Assembly: GCA_037576195.1 (NCBI GenBank)
Contig: CM075101.1
Location: 49,042,001 to 49,106,000 of the forward strand
Origin: Phytoseiulus persimilis
Lineage: Eukaryota > Arthropoda > Arachnida > Mesostigmata > Phytoseiidae
Length of the DNA stretch: 64,000 nt
Direction: 5' to 3'
The position numbers were made by a program, and so were the translations under genes. The number at the start of each line of letters is the position of its first letter. The first letter of the stretch is position 1. Of the stretch, positions 48,401-60,937 are shown piece after piece. The notes under the pieces are model-generated. The model was not told the DNA's origin. It did no database searches and saw nothing but the letters and a program-made list of their open reading frames with translations.

Positions 48401-51400
48401 CAGAATGAGTCGCGGACATCGAGTTCGGTCCCTTTCCGTCGGCTCATCGGCCCCCATTTTCCACGCGGACTCCGTAAACCCCCTGGAAAATGACATCGAC
48501 CCCCGGGGTCAATACAGACCACTTCGGGAACCCCTGATTTAGACGAATGGTCTCGAGTGTCTTTGTAATTCGAGGAGGAACGTGTATTGCATTGGCAGCC
48601 GAGATTGGCTGTCCGGCTCACGTTCACTTCGAAACTCTCACGTTTCGTGAACCGCCGAATATGTCGACCCCTGTCTCTAATCTCTGGCCGGACTAATACT
48701 CTATTAGCGCTTCTCAAACGCTAGAAACTCTGTGCTCCTGAACGCTGTGCTGGAGCTTGCCCCATCCTCATCATCATGGAGACAATTCCCCCATCTTTCT
48801 CCAGCCACTCCTTACAGCCGTTCGAATCGAGAGGCAGTCTTGGCTGACATGAACTTTCGAAGTTCAATGCGCGCGAGTCGCCATGCGCAATCAGCTTCAA
48901 CGCATGAAGATTTAGCGGTGGGAGAGGATTATTTGGAGTAAGGTTACTTGGAGGCGGGTCACCGGAAGTCGGGTAGAGGGGATTCGGGTAGCTGGCATCC
49001 GACCGCTAATGCAGCCTGCTCGACGACCGGCGGGTCACCCCTGTTCCCTTGCGCCCGTGCTCAGCCAGTCAGGTATCACATGCTCGACTCTTAGATGGCC
49101 GGCTCTCGCTCCCATGCACTCCTGCGCGTCGGAGAACCAGCCTACAATGAAAAATCAGCTCTCACATTCGGCACAAGCAGCTGTCAACTCGGTGAACGTC
49201 ATCCTTGCATGCTTTCGGAGATGGCCCGAGCTTCATCTGGCGTGTGAGTCGGTATCACGATTAACTAATGAAGTTCGTGAGGAAATGCTTCGCTGTAGAG
49301 ATTCCTGTTTCGAGTTCGATGACCTCGAACGTCGGGTTATTGCGCGACTCTATGCGGCTTCAAGCTGTGCGAACTACAGGGGGAGAGCTGCATGCTGAGC
49401 CATGTTCTTTCGGCTATATATCAGGCGCTGGTGAATGTTTTTTAGATCTGTCTTCTTCGTTTGATAGCTGTTTAAAAGACGCATCCTCTTTACCTTCCGG
49501 CAGAAGATTGGTGATCTGAAAGAATGTCGAATACATGGCTTGGAGTTATTCCGATTTTCCATCAGCACTCATGGCTCCTTCCATTCCTGAGGTTTTTTGG
49601 TTGTGTTCGTTGATGCTGCCGGAACTGACGGAACAAGCTGCGCGTCCTATCGGCAACGGGTATCGCTTTGTCCACTGGACAGGTAAAATAGCTTTCTGAT
49701 GAGTTGACCTCAGCGAATCGGCAGCAGCGAGGAAGAGTCCAAGCGAGTCCGTTCTCAACTAATCGGCGCTTTTTACCATGGCTTCGATTCGTCGTCTATC
49801 CGTCTCCAATATGACCCCACTGGCGCGAATTGAGCGCAAACTCAGAGAACTCGAGGAAAGCACTACACCGATGATCCTTTGAACATACATTGATCATGCC
49901 CTTCGCTGTTCGAGAATGTTCGAGCGGTACAGAGTCGATATTTTGAATAGAAGCTCACGACTTCTCGTATACTTTGCTCGGAAAGAACCCTTGAAATCGG
50001 CCTCCTCAGTGAGCCACGGGCGATTCTGCGAAGGGATGAGAATCAGAAAAGGGTGAGGAGGGGTTGAAGTGTGCAAGAGTGTATGGCTGGCTCGCGGCAT
50101 TCAACGACACAGCCTCGAATATATACTCAAGATCCAGAAAGTGATCAATGTTGGGCGCCTGATATACATTCTCGCCCGAACCTTGAACTCCACACAACAT
50201 CGCTCGACTCCACACAGATCGATGAGCGGCAAGCAAGGCGAGAATGTCGTGCCGTTGCGCTTTGCAACGGTTTTTTCAACCGCGGTCACAAACGGAGCGC
50301 GATACTCGGTCTCTGTAGCTAGCTTGGCATCATTGGACTCGATGAAGCTGTCAGTCTGTCAGAGGAATATCTGGCCACGAGGGATCTGTCCAGAAGAAAA
50401 ACAAAGATGGGACGCCGTGTTTGCGCCTAGCAGAACGCTCCAGATGTCTCAATTCGTCATTCGAGTCTCAGAAGTCATTGACTCCAAGAATGTTCCAGCT
50501 CAGCTCCCAGCAGAGGCGAATCCAGCTTTTTTTTGGGGAGGGGGTGGCAAGGACGTGATTACGACGATCATGATCATCGTCGTGAGTTTTTCATGAGGCA
50601 GTCGACATGGTTTTCGAACCTGTGAAGATTTTCCTGATAACACAAAATCTTTGGGGAACAATTCCGTCCATCAAAGTGGGATCTATACCACCCTCCCCAA
50701 TATTATCGAAGAGTTTTGAAGCGCATGCCCCCCCTCCCCTGAGTACGCCACTCGCTCTCAGATAGAGGTACGAACATCTCTGACGGAGTCATTTTCACAC
50801 CACCTCTCACCATTTTCATCATCGGTCCGTCTGGTCGGGTACTCATTGACGGGAAGGGAGGTTAAACTCCATTAGATCCAGTCGTAGAAACGAAGCCGCA
50901 GCCGAGTTCAAGTGGAAGAGCCTCAGAGCATGCGTTTCGCCGAGTTTGCGAATCCCAATAAGGAGAGCCTCGTTCGTTCCCATAGATCCCACTGGTGCGG
51001 GGCCGAATAGTGTGGTTGCGAGGGAGACGTTCCGGTTCCGATGGTTTCTTTTCTGCCTTGTATTCTCCCGGCAGGATGGTCGCCTTGAACACGAAGTGGA
51101 AAGTAGAATGTTCGTTGTGCTCAGAAGCATACGGCGCCGGCGCTGCTTTGCTTACGCATGTACGACCCTGATGCGTCGTCGTCGAAACGTCACTGCGTAG
51201 TCCATGTTACCACGAGGAGCCGCTCGGTCAAAAAGCCGAAAATCACCCCTCCGCACTGACTTACCATGTCAGGCACGTCTGGACCGATCGTCTGGCGCTC
51301 CGATGTTATCATTGATTGAAGTTAACGTTCTTATGCGGACTTCTGCATGCATCCAACGAGCGCAGGGGTCATTGTCATAACTTTTGCGAGCATTTGGTTC

Positions 51401-52101
51401 GTAGGCCCCCAGGTCCTGCTGACTGCAACACGACTTCTGTCAAGACGTGGGTCACTGAATTACGAGCCTCGAACCGCGCGAGGAACGTGCGAGCACAGAA
51501 AAGTGCTTACTATCCCAGTTTGTTCACTGAAACGCCAGTTTAATCGACCAGAAGTGACCGTAGTCAAGCTGCGACGACGGGTGTTGCATCAGCGTCGATT
51601 CGAATCACATGTTTTTGAGGGAATCGATGTCAACAGCTGGCTGATTGATCATCGCAACCAGATTTGGGTCCAGGAATAGATTCTGGCTGTTTCCTAGTCG
51701 CCCCTAGGGACGCTTCCAGTAAAATGCAGCCATTTCACATCGACAAAATCTCATTCTGTCGTCAGCTCGGACCGATTGGATTTCTTCAGAGATTAAGTTA
51801 CAGAGCTCCGGCACAACCTTTGGAGCAAACTTGATACGTTTTCCACTTCGGAGCTATATTTGGGGATTGAGTGGTGATGCACAACAGCCGAGCAAAGTGT
51901 GCTCGTGAGCAGTTGTTCCGCAGAACGGCAGAATGCGGGCTAAGGGCATTCGCGGTGAGTCACTCCGATACTGACTGCCGACGCAGTTCACGCGCTGTCC
52001 GCTGCGAGCGCTGAAGTCACGGATCTTGTCATTGCTTCTGTTATGCCCTCTTCTCTGCCGCAGGGCTTGCATTTTCCGATGAGCTCAGTTTCAAGTCGGA
52101 C
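45418..52101. other. Gene-poor region between LITAF copies
   Basis: No supported gene. The longest frame is 47014-47547 (plus), polar and low in conserved character. A hAT-like end is at 48536. A degenerate stretch at about 50510-50760 (GGGGAGGGGGTGG ... GAGTACGCCACT) resembles the edges of a non-autonomous transposon. Similar short motifs (GTGATTACGACGAT) occur near 45537 and 50556. Confidence 0.4.
48433..48536 (-). mobile_element. hAT-like terminal fragment
   Basis: Read on the minus strand from 48536 it begins CAGGGGTTCCCGAAGTGGTC, then GACCCCGGGGGTCGA and a second TTTCCAGGGGG box. This layout recurs at ends of hAT elements in animals. The other end and a transposase were not found. Confidence 0.45.
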
Positions 52102-52440
52102 ATGGAGAAGCCGCCAGCCTACGGCAACGAGCCGGGTTTCGCCCCCCAGTACCCACCGACCGTGAATTTCGCGCAACAGCCCACGATGGCTCCGTCTATA
52201 ATCATGCCAGTGCAATACGGCGATCAATCGCTCCCCATAACGTGCCCGCACTGTCAGCACCAAGTCGTGACGGAGCTGTCCTACGAGGCCGGTGGCCTCA
52301 CCTACCTCGCTGCCTTCGGCATCGCGTTGTTTCTGTGGTGCGGCTGCTGCCTCATCCCGTGCTGCTTGGACAGCTGCAAAGATGTTTATCATCATTGTCC
52401 CAACTGTAAAGTCCAACTGGGAATCCACAAGCGCCTCTGA
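52102..52440 (+). CDS. LITAF-domain protein
   Basis: A single-exon frame of 112 residues starts at ATG 52102. The N-terminus is Pro-rich (MEKPPAYGNEPGFAPQYPP), typical of the family and likely a docking site for WW or ESCRT partners. The LITAF domain follows: first zinc pair ITCPHCQHQ, then GGLTYLAAFGIALFLWCGCC and LIPCCLDSCKDVY, a hydrophobic hairpin inserted in one membrane leaflet, and the second zinc pair HHCPNCKVQLG. It ends in HKRL. Family members act at late endosomes and lysosomes. All four zinc Cys are present, unlike the broken reading of the 45.1 kb copy. Confidence 0.9.
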   Translation: MEKPPAYGNEPGFAPQYPPTVNFAQQPTMAPSIIMPVQYGDQSLPITCPHCQHQVVTELSYEAGGLTYLAAFGIALFLWCGCCLIPCCLDSCKDVYHHCPNCKVQLGIHKRL

Positions 52441-52505
52441 AAGGCAACACAAAGGCTGTTCTGCTGTTCCGCGAGTGGCCGTGAAGTGCGGTCATATTTC
52501 GTGAG

Positions 52506-52511
52506 AATAAA
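52506..52511 (+). terminator. Poly(A) signal of LITAF-like gene
   Basis: AATAAA lies 65 bases past the stop codon. Confidence 0.65.
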
Positions 52512-55500
52512 TATTTCTGCCCCGCGGTTGCGCCTCGTTCTCAAATCAAAATGGACTGAAGAATCTGTTCTCTGCGATGGGTCATGCTCTTCGCAATGTT
52601 GAAGGAGTTGATGTGCAACAACTCCTGTTGAGTGAACTAGGATCTGACACCAAGCGACAGATGTTAGTGTGGCTTTCGATAGAGACTCCCTCTGATTCAT
52701 CACGTGAGCTGTAGTTCCGCTCCCAGTCGAACGGCTGACGTTTATTCAGGCAGTGTTCGGTGGCGCAAACTTTTTTAGGGGAAGCGACAACTATTCTCAA
52801 AATTTCCTCCGTCGTCATAACAACGCAAAGCTGATGCAGTTCCGTGCCACCGCTCCCGACCGGCACAGGAAACTCAGCACTGCATGTCACGGCGTGATTT
52901 CCGAATGAAGAGCCGCAAGTGCTCTCAGAATCGTTAACACGGACAGCATCCCACTCGTAATGAGATGCTCTGCTCGATTTTCGGGCACCGCTTCATATAG
53001 ACTGACGGTTCACAGTGATGGGGGGGGGGGGGGGGGGAGTTGAGAAGTGGAAGGAGCTCACTGACACCTTGAACCTTTACTTCCGGTGGATGGGGTCTAT
53101 TGATCCCTCCGGAATTTAGGTGAAAAGTCTCACGAGAACCGTCATCATCGTCTTCCGGCCCCTGCCCTCCAGATCCAAAATCCTAGCAACGCATCCCCAT
53201 ACATTTCGACCACTGAAGCTCTTCGGGAGTTTCTTTCCGCGCCTTCAGCTGTCGCGAGACCTAATCGCTCCTCGCGACCGCACTGCGCTGTCGAGGTATG
53301 ACATCCCTCCTCGCCCATCAGATTTTACGCCGGCTACGCGCGGCCTTAAGCAATGCCTCCGGTGGCTTGACGGATTATTGTACGGCAGGGTTGTAGCTAT
53401 CGAGTTCTTTAGCGGGTTTCCTGAGGACTTCAACGCCATGTTGTGTCTATTGTGCCAGGTTCTGCTTCGAATTTCGCAGGCTATAACATCTACGATTAGT
53501 TGAAGCGGAGCACGAAATTATAGTACAATACTTCAGTGGCGAGCAGGATTAAACCCACTTGCGGAAACCCTCTGGCCGAACGCTCCTGCTCACCGGCTTT
53601 CCTGGTTCGGAGACGATGCGTGTCAACATACCCGTGGACAGGACATGATTTGATTGCTCGAGTGGATTCTGCGGAATTCGTCCGCGGTAAGGCAACATGA
53701 TTCCCGCTGTGATAAGCGAGCAACCTTGGCGGGTCTTGTGCGGTTCCATTGACACAGGACGCGCACGAACCGAGGCTCAGGGAATAGCTTGAGCAGATGG
53801 GATATCGCATGGATGAGCTAATGCCACTTCCGCCACTCAAAGATGCGATTCCAAGCTGTTCTTGATTTTTTCTGCGGAAGCGCTTCGCAATGACTTGGTG
53901 AAGAACCTTTGTCGGGACCAGAGAGCTCATCGACGGCTGTTTACGTGAGTACCACCTCGCTGCAATACTGTGCCGGCGAGAGTGACTCAACTACAGGCGG
54001 CGAACGTGAACAAATCTTATCATTTTTTGAGCTGATTAGGCCGTTCTTTTCCGAGGGGTTTTCAGCACTGTCATCAACCCATGCCGGTCGAACAGATCAG
54101 CAAGACTGGTTTGTTGTTTCGAGGCCGGGGAGAATCACAACCTGACCACGGACGCACAAGCCGCGGTTCGAGACGGTTATCGATACTCGAGTATGACGGA
54201 AATCGAGCTGATTCTTGGAGGAGTCGAGGCAGGGGGCCGAAAGTCAGCTAGGAACACACTTCAAGTGGGTTTCTCGAATGCCCCTCGCGATCTCTGTTGG
54301 CTAAGCCGCGGTCATCTTCGCGAAACGCCCTAGAAACTGAAGTGGAACAATTTTCTTGCAGACACGCTATTTAATCGAGTTTCTTGGAATGCTCTACGGG
54401 ATGGCTCGGGATTCTCTCCTCGAATCGCGCTTCGAAGCCGAACCCCTAGCCTCTCTGAGATTGATCGATGGATACTGTAGTTGCTGCACGAGTATCCTGA
54501 CGGTTTGTCAGCCATACCCAGTACATAAGCGATCAGTCTAACTGTCAATAATATACAACGCACAGCTGAAAAGCTGGAATAACCATACTTGGAGTGTGCC
54601 AAGTATTATCCAAAAGCTGAGCATTCGTCAAGAGCTCGAATACCGATTTCTGAGATTTGCTCAAAAACGTGGCAACTTGCCTCAATCTTAGCTTGGGGTT
54701 CCAAAGAACGCTACGACTGGGAAGGAAGGATCCTTGAAATCCTCCTGGGTCGCTTCTCCAAACCTAAGCGTTACTGGGTTCACCCACCTCTGATTCACAG
54801 AATGCAAGTAATCCTCCCATGGGATGACTCATGAAAACCAGGAGGGAATCCGATCGTGACCCGTTAAAAACCAGCGTCGAGGTGCTCACCGAGAGTCAGT
54901 GGAAATGGCGTAGGGAGTCTGATATCTCCGGCAGACTTCCAGCATAAATCAACGGTGGGTGGCTTCGCAAATGGAGCTCAGGGAATATTCCTCATGATCG
55001 TGTTATATTGCTTAGCTCACGCTCATTCGATCGTTACGAGCAGCATCGACAGTATGTCATTCCGCCGTTCCTGTTGTAGTTCGACGGGCTCTGATCTTGG
55101 ATCAGCGATCGACAGACTGCTTCGAGACCCGCACGGTTTTCCTTGTGGTCTTGTGAACACCAGCCCTCGTTTTGTACGTCCTCGAGTCGTTTATGTTCTC
55201 CGAGTCATTCCCAGTACTGATTGGGTTAAATCGACAGAGATCCTTGATCCAAGGTTTGGATACCGCAGGGGATATCAGAGTCGCCCGGATCTGCCGACTC
55301 GCTGCACCGCCTCTTGCGGTCATTATGGGGAGGGCGAAGATGCCCCGCATGTGGTCTGTCGTCTTCACGTCTGCAGATCCCGGCGACTGGTCCATGGCTG
55401 TCGTCGGCGACTCATCCAACTCACATGTTTGCCGGCATGCCTTCGGGAAATTCACGTCACTTCACCCATTCCTGCAGCAGAAGTTTCGACGACGTTCATC

Positions 55501-55680
55501 GGGTTCGCCCTGACGGTGAAGCCTGAAGCCATGAATATATCTGGATATGGGTCTACAAAGCGGTTCATGCGATGCTGCCTGAGCTCCGCGAGAGGCGATG
55601 GGGCGCCACCAATGGTTCAATTCTTTGGTCAGTTCACGGAAGAAGAGACTGATGTGGCGTTACATGAATCGCATAAAAAG
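52512..55680. other. Intergenic; no supported gene
   Basis: Includes a homopolymer of 18 G at 53020-53037. The frames (53496-53990 minus, 54955-55686 plus) show no known domain. The right end adjoins the LINE remnant and may contain its decayed 5' part. Confidence 0.4.
53020..53037 (+). repeat. Poly-G run (18 bases)
   Basis: An uninterrupted run of 18 G. Shorter G runs occur at about 56151-56159 and 61993-62004. Length in such runs is unreliable in most sequencing. Confidence 0.7.
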
Positions 55681-57383
55681 GTCTGACTCCAAACCTGTAA
55701 GAGTCGTGGGAAATGATGGATCGATTGTCCCAAACGGAACATCAAGTGAGCACCTCACCGCGAAGGCGCAGAACTTACTGATCGCCAGCAGAGAGAGTGA
55801 TACTGAACCAAGTCTCATAGAATCCGCTGCCAACAACAGTGGTGGACAAACAGACATCTCTGTACAGATAACAGAGACCATGAAGCTTGAGATAAAAGGA
55901 GTCACCAACCTGAGAGACCTGCTAAATAAAATCTCCTCAGGGGAGGAACAGATCCTAAACGTTTGGAGAGAAGGGAAAGTCAGCCTCGTGAGTAAGGACT
56001 CATCCAAGGAAGGGCATCTCGACACCTTCAGACCGATAACTATCACCCCGGTTCTATATCTACCATTCACGAAAATACTCGCAGCGAGGTTCAGGAGTGG
56101 ATAGAGGACAGAGGAATATTTAGTGACATCAAGAATGGATTCAGTCCGAGGGGGGGGGGCGTAAGGCCGAGAATCTGTTCATCCTCACGTCAGCCATACA
56201 ACTGTCTTGGAACAAGAAGCAAGGCCTGGTTTCCCATTTCCTCTATTGCTCGCGTGCGTTCGACAAAATAGACGGAAACAAATCGTGGAAAATACTGTCT
56301 GATGTTGGAATGAATCCGGCGTGAACAGACCTACTGAGGCGATAATACACGGACAAGAAAGTAAATATTGTCCATGATAAAACCGATTCAGACTGGCTGT
56401 ACACAGCTGAATGGGTGAAACAAGGTTGTCCGCTCAGCAGTAGAATATTTTCCATCTGTATCCCAGAATTGGGAAATCGCCTGACAAGAACCGGGGCCGG
56501 TCTGGAAATTTGGAGGAAGGGCGATATCTGCAACGTAACTGAGAAGAGGTACACCAACGTACCAGGTTTGCTCTTCGCCGATGATCTAGTGCTCATGGCA
56601 AGAAACAGCGCAGACATCGGACACGGAATGAAACTGCATTTTAATCCGAAGAAGAGTGACGTCTTGTACTTTCCTCGACATCAGGTTGGCGACTGCACAG
56701 GACTGCTAGTTCAAGGTGGGCCGATACCGATTGCTGAGGAATACGAATACTCGGGAATAAGACTGTGTGATGGAGCGAACCATCTCGAGGAACAGTAAGA
56801 TATTTTGATCAACACGTCCAAAAAAGCCCTGAACCAGATGCACGCCCAGATACTCTGGAGCTCTAGCAAATTCGAGCTATCGAAGACATTCTGGAAAGCA
56901 CTGGCTGTTCCCAAACTGGCTTATGCTAATTCAGTCACTGTGATGACTCAGGAGACACGCGACGAGTCAGAGAAGACCCAATGGCGCGAAGCGCGATGGG
57001 CACTTGACATCACAGGGTGGAACGTTGCAAACGAATTTCTTGAGTCCGGACTCAATCGGTAATCCTTCGGAGCGCGGGAGGCCAAGAGGAAACTCAAGTA
57101 TTCAGCTCGAATCAGCTGCATGACAGTCACTTGCTGGGCGAGAATGACACTGGACATGCTGAAAGCGCCAAACATTGAGACAGAAGCCTGTGCACGGGTG
57201 GAGGAGCTCGAAGTCAAGTTCAGATGCGACACATTGCAAATAGAACATGGTGAGACTGGAAGAGCACTCCTCGCCATCTATAATCGTCTGCTGAACGAAA
57301 ATATGGAAGCCACACAGGACAACGACTGGGTGAACGGGATGGCTAGTGAATCTTCGCTCGATTTGCATCGAATGCACAAATAG
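55681..57383 (+). pseudogene. Non-LTR retrotransposon (LINE) reverse transcriptase remnant
   Basis: Discontinuous frames carry reverse transcriptase landmarks in order: FRPITITPVLYLPFTKIL (fingers), SRAFDKIDGNKSWKIL, the EWVKQGCPLSSRIFSI block, and the active-site box LLFADDLVLMARN, in which FADD replaces the usual YADD. These are followed by a C-terminal region with PKKSDVLYF. Frame changes and stops (near 56150, 56322, 56799 and 57060) make it inactive. The Gln-Gly-Cys-Pro-Leu-Ser pattern is that of jockey/CR1-like LINEs of arthropods. No endonuclease domain, poly(A) tail or target duplication was identified. Confidence 0.8.
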
Positions 57384-57625
57384 TCGGGAACAACAGCCGT
57401 TCACATATACGACAATGGTAGGTGGTCCATCTCCTGGCGTGTGCCAGAGCTGGGGGCCCCCCTACGAAGGAGTATTGGTCCCGTTCCTCCAGCGACTGGG
57501 AACCGACATGCAACAGAAGTGGCATCAGCGCGGGAACACCAGGACATGTGATATTCAAATTTAAGGATGCACCCACACGACGGATGACCTCCTGACCAAC
57601 CTGGGACTTAACAGGGAGATGAATC

Positions 57626-57748
57626 GTGAGAAATTCGCCGCTTCCTCGAGCGGATCATCATCACCATGAAATTGATATACAATAAAGATATAGGATCACT
57701 GGATCACGTGAATCACGACAACAGCCTTTTCAGCATCCGGTTATATCA
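57626..57748 (+). repeat. Left long terminal repeat (short)
   Basis: Direct repeat partner of 61289-61395. It starts TGAGAAATTC and ends TATATCA, the TG...CA pattern, just before the primer-site-like TGGCGACGAAG at 57751. Confidence 0.6.
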
Positions 57749-57773
57749 AGTGGCGACGAAGATCTTTGGAGGA

Positions 57774-58754
57774 ATGTTGAGTGAAGCAGCAATAGAAGCG
57801 ATGCTGAAGCGTGTCATCGAACAGTTCAGTAAAGGCGCCATTATGGCACCGGCAGTACCAGCTACGACCACCCTGGTGAAATAGAATACGAATTTCAAAT
57901 ACGATCCAGATGGGAGGCTGACTTCCGAGCTGTGGTATAGCCGGTACGAAAACGTACTTCAAGTCGAAGGAGCAACACTAGATGATGCTGCCAAAGTCTG
58001 TCTCATCATACAAAAGCTGGATCAAGAGTGTTCCCAGGAGTTCGATGCCCACATACTTCCGAAAAAGTATGCGAAACTCGGGTTCGATGACACGATTACA
58101 CTGCTCAAAGAATTGTTCGGTCACCGAGGTTCTGAGTTTGCTCGCCGTTATCGGTACCTACAGTCGAAGTGTGCGGACATCAGCGATGGGCAGTACGACG
58201 ATTGCACTGGTATGGTGACGCGGAGACACGAGCTGTCAGAAATGTCCAAGGTAACCGTGGATCAGATGAAAAGTCTCGTTTGGATCTGTGGACTTGAAGG
58301 TTCCGAGGACGATGATGTTCGAGAAGTTGTCCTACGATTCGTGGGGAAGAAACCGAAATGCACACTACGAGGGCTGCATCAATACGTCAAGAATTTCACA
58401 CGCCTACACAGTACATCTGGGTCCATATCAACAGGAAACCGCAACGAAGTTCATGCGGTGTCCCAGGGAAAACCTACCCATCCCTGCCGCGGATGCGGAG
58501 GAATGCATTTCAGAGAAAATTGCTCACACAGGAATTCTACCTGCAAGGAATGTGGCAAGATTGGTCATATCAGGGCCATGTGCTTCAAGGGCCTAAAGAA
58601 GAGGACGAATGATGGTAGCCGGTTGAGTCAGAAGAGATCAGGTGGCCGCAACGATTCGCAATCAAACGGCAGACGACGCGTCCAGGCGATCGAGATCCAA
58701 GGTCGTCTTGATTGGTGGGAAGAGTTTCGACATGAGGATGGATACTGGCGCTGA
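57774..58754 (+). pseudogene. Ty3/gypsy gag remnant
   Basis: The frame runs from ATG 57774 to 58754 with one in-frame TAG at 57882. It contains a helical capsid-like part (LTSELWYSRYENVLQ) and two zinc knuckles, CRGCGGMHFRENC and CKECGKIGHIRAMC, followed by a basic Arg/Lys/Ser stretch. The knuckles are the RNA-binding signature of gag nucleocapsid. The first knuckle ends in C-x8-C with a His, slightly off the standard CCHC spacing. Confidence 0.75.
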
Positions 58755-59241
58755 TGTCACCATCGTCAGTAGCGAAGATTGGGAGAAACTGGGTAAGCCA
58801 GATCTCGAGCCCAATCGGAGCCCCATGAAAGCTGCGAATGAAAGTGAACTCGACTGTTTGGGCCACTTCCACTGCGAATTCGAACTGGAAGGACTACGAC
58901 TCGGTGGCCGGTTCTTCGTGGTGAATCACCCACACAGACTTCTTGTATGCCAGTGGCTGGTGAAACACAATGCTTTGTCGAAACAGCTGACAGGAACATC
59001 GACTTCCGATTCCGCAGGATGCTCAACGTCGATCTCACGTATCGAGCGTATCGACCTTGAGAGGGCCACCACGGGACTGACAAGACATCTCAAAAATGGG
59101 TATTCTGAAGTTTCCGAATCAGGTCTTGGCGAGTGTACAGAAGCGAAGGCTGAACTCAAACTGGAAGAGAACACGATTCCTGTTTTCGCAAATGCCGTCC
59201 GGAGTCGTATGCCAGCTTTGAGAAACTCGAGGGTGAGCTGA
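58642..59241 (+). pseudogene. Ty3/gypsy aspartic protease remnant
   Basis: The frame overlaps the gag end and contains MRMDTGADVTIVSSEDW, the Asp-Thr-Gly active site of a retroelement protease, then a second hydrophobic strand pair. It runs on into an RT-leading segment (KAELKLEENTIPVF) before a frame change near 59200. Confidence 0.75.
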
Positions 59242-59838
59242 ACCGTCTCATGGACAGAGGGGTGATTCCACCCGTCTGTCATTCTGAATTCGCCGCACCA
59301 TTCGTTATCGTCAAGAGGAAGACTGGAGAAATCAGGCTGTGTGCTGACTACAGCACTGGGTTGAAAGAAGTACTGCAAGATCACCATCATCCTCTACCAA
59401 CGCCTGACGACATCTTCACCAAGCTCAACGGCGGGGCTTATTTCACGAACGTCGATCTAGCTGAAGCCTATCTGCAGATCGAAGTTGCTGAGGATTGCCG
59501 GGAAATGCTGTGCATAAACACTCCGCGAAGGGTCCGTTTCGCTACAATAGATTGCCGTTCGAAGTCAAGACGGCACCCGCTGCTTTTCAACAAATCATGG
59601 ATACGATGATCGCCGGTCACCGGAAAAAAACTTGAAGGATTATAACGAAGCTGTCCGAAGGCTATTCGACAGGATCAAGGAATACGGACTCCGGATCCGG
59701 TTGGACACATGCTCGTTCCTCAAGACGGAGATCAAGTTCTTGGGACAGATGATTTCCAGTGAAGGAAGAAGGCCAGACAAAACAAAGATTGAGGCACTGG
59801 TGGAGAAGCCTGTCCGGCGGACGCGCTTTCGAGACTGA
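59202..59838 (+). pseudogene. Ty3/gypsy reverse transcriptase remnant
   Basis: Blocks present: LMDRGVIPPVCHSEFAAPFV, VKRKTGEIRLCADY, and FTNVDLAEAYLQIEV with the first catalytic Asp. A frame change follows at about 59525-59540. The stretch that should carry the Tyr-x-Asp-Asp box is deleted near 59610-59640. The sequence resumes with DYNEAVRRLFDRIKEYG and KFLGQMISSEG. No RNase H was seen. Confidence 0.78.
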
Positions 59839-59992
59839 TTGCGCAGCAAGGCGATGATAGGGTCTCGGAAGACGTTGTGATTAGTTCAATCGGAGGGACA
59901 TCGACGCCGTTTTCGGAGAATGCATCCAGGCTCTACCAGTCACGAATGAGGGAATTCGCAGACTGACCGATGATGACGATCTCCTGCGTCTG

Positions 59993-60937
59993 GTGAAACA
60001 CTGCCAATATGTCAAGTGGCCGGGCAAGGTAGAACGGGAAGTTCACTCTGGAACTTTTATAACAGAAGGAGCTCGTTGTCAATTGTGCAGGGATGAATCA
60101 TGTCCGACGATCGTGTGCCAATTCCAAAACCACCGCAGAGCCGAGTTTTACGGCAACTACGTCGGGCACCCCGGTGTTTCTCGGATGAAAAGCTTGGCAA
60201 GGAGTTCCGTCTGCTGGCCGAAGATCGATGGCGCGATAGAAAAACTCGTTCGCAACTGTTCTTCGTGTGCGGAGTTGAATCGAGATCCACAAAATGCTAT
60301 CCCGCTTGCCTGGAAGGCGGCCAAACGGCCTTGGGAGCGAATTCACGCCGACTTCGCGGGGCCCACGGAAGGGTCAATGTTTCTCATCATTGTGGACGCC
60401 CACTCTAAATGGCCGGGAATCTCCGAGATGAACTCTGCCTCGGCGAATGCGACGATCGGAAAATTCGCTCGGGTTTTTGCGAGTTCCGGAAATCCTTCGA
60501 TTCTTGTGACCGATGATGGTCCGCAATCAAAAGGGAATTATTTCAAGAACTTTTGCGAGTCGCGTGGAATCATACACTTGAATTCTCCAGTGTGTCACCC
60601 ACAATCCAACGGACGAGCGCAAAGATTCGTGGATATCATCAAGAGAAGCTTGAAGAACCTGCGGAGGGAGGGGAACAGCGAGCTGTGCAGACAATGCTTC
60701 AGACGCACAGGAACACACCCTGGTCTCCATTGGAAGTCTCCGGCAGAGTTTTTCCTCGGTTTGCTCAGACCCGACCCGGACAACCTACAGGCAAGAGGAG
60801 GAGAGGCATCAAGCATCATCCACAAAGCCCTCCCTGCGGAACGTGAGAAGCTTCAACCCTCGCGACGCGGTATTCGTCAGAGATTTCAGGAATCCACCCA
60901 GCCCGAGGTGATCTCCGTCGAACGTCATCAGGAATAA
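59993..60937 (+). pseudogene. Ty3/gypsy integrase remnant
   Basis: An open frame of about 314 codons. The zinc-binding part has GHPGVSRMKSLARSSVCW and CSSCAEL. The catalytic core has the first Asp in HADFAGP and the second in VTDDGPQ. In the third position the HPQSNGRAQRFVD block shows Gln (CAA) where the DDE triad needs Glu. A possible tail frame (60952-61254) ends Arg/Pro-rich, as in related elements. Confidence 0.8.
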
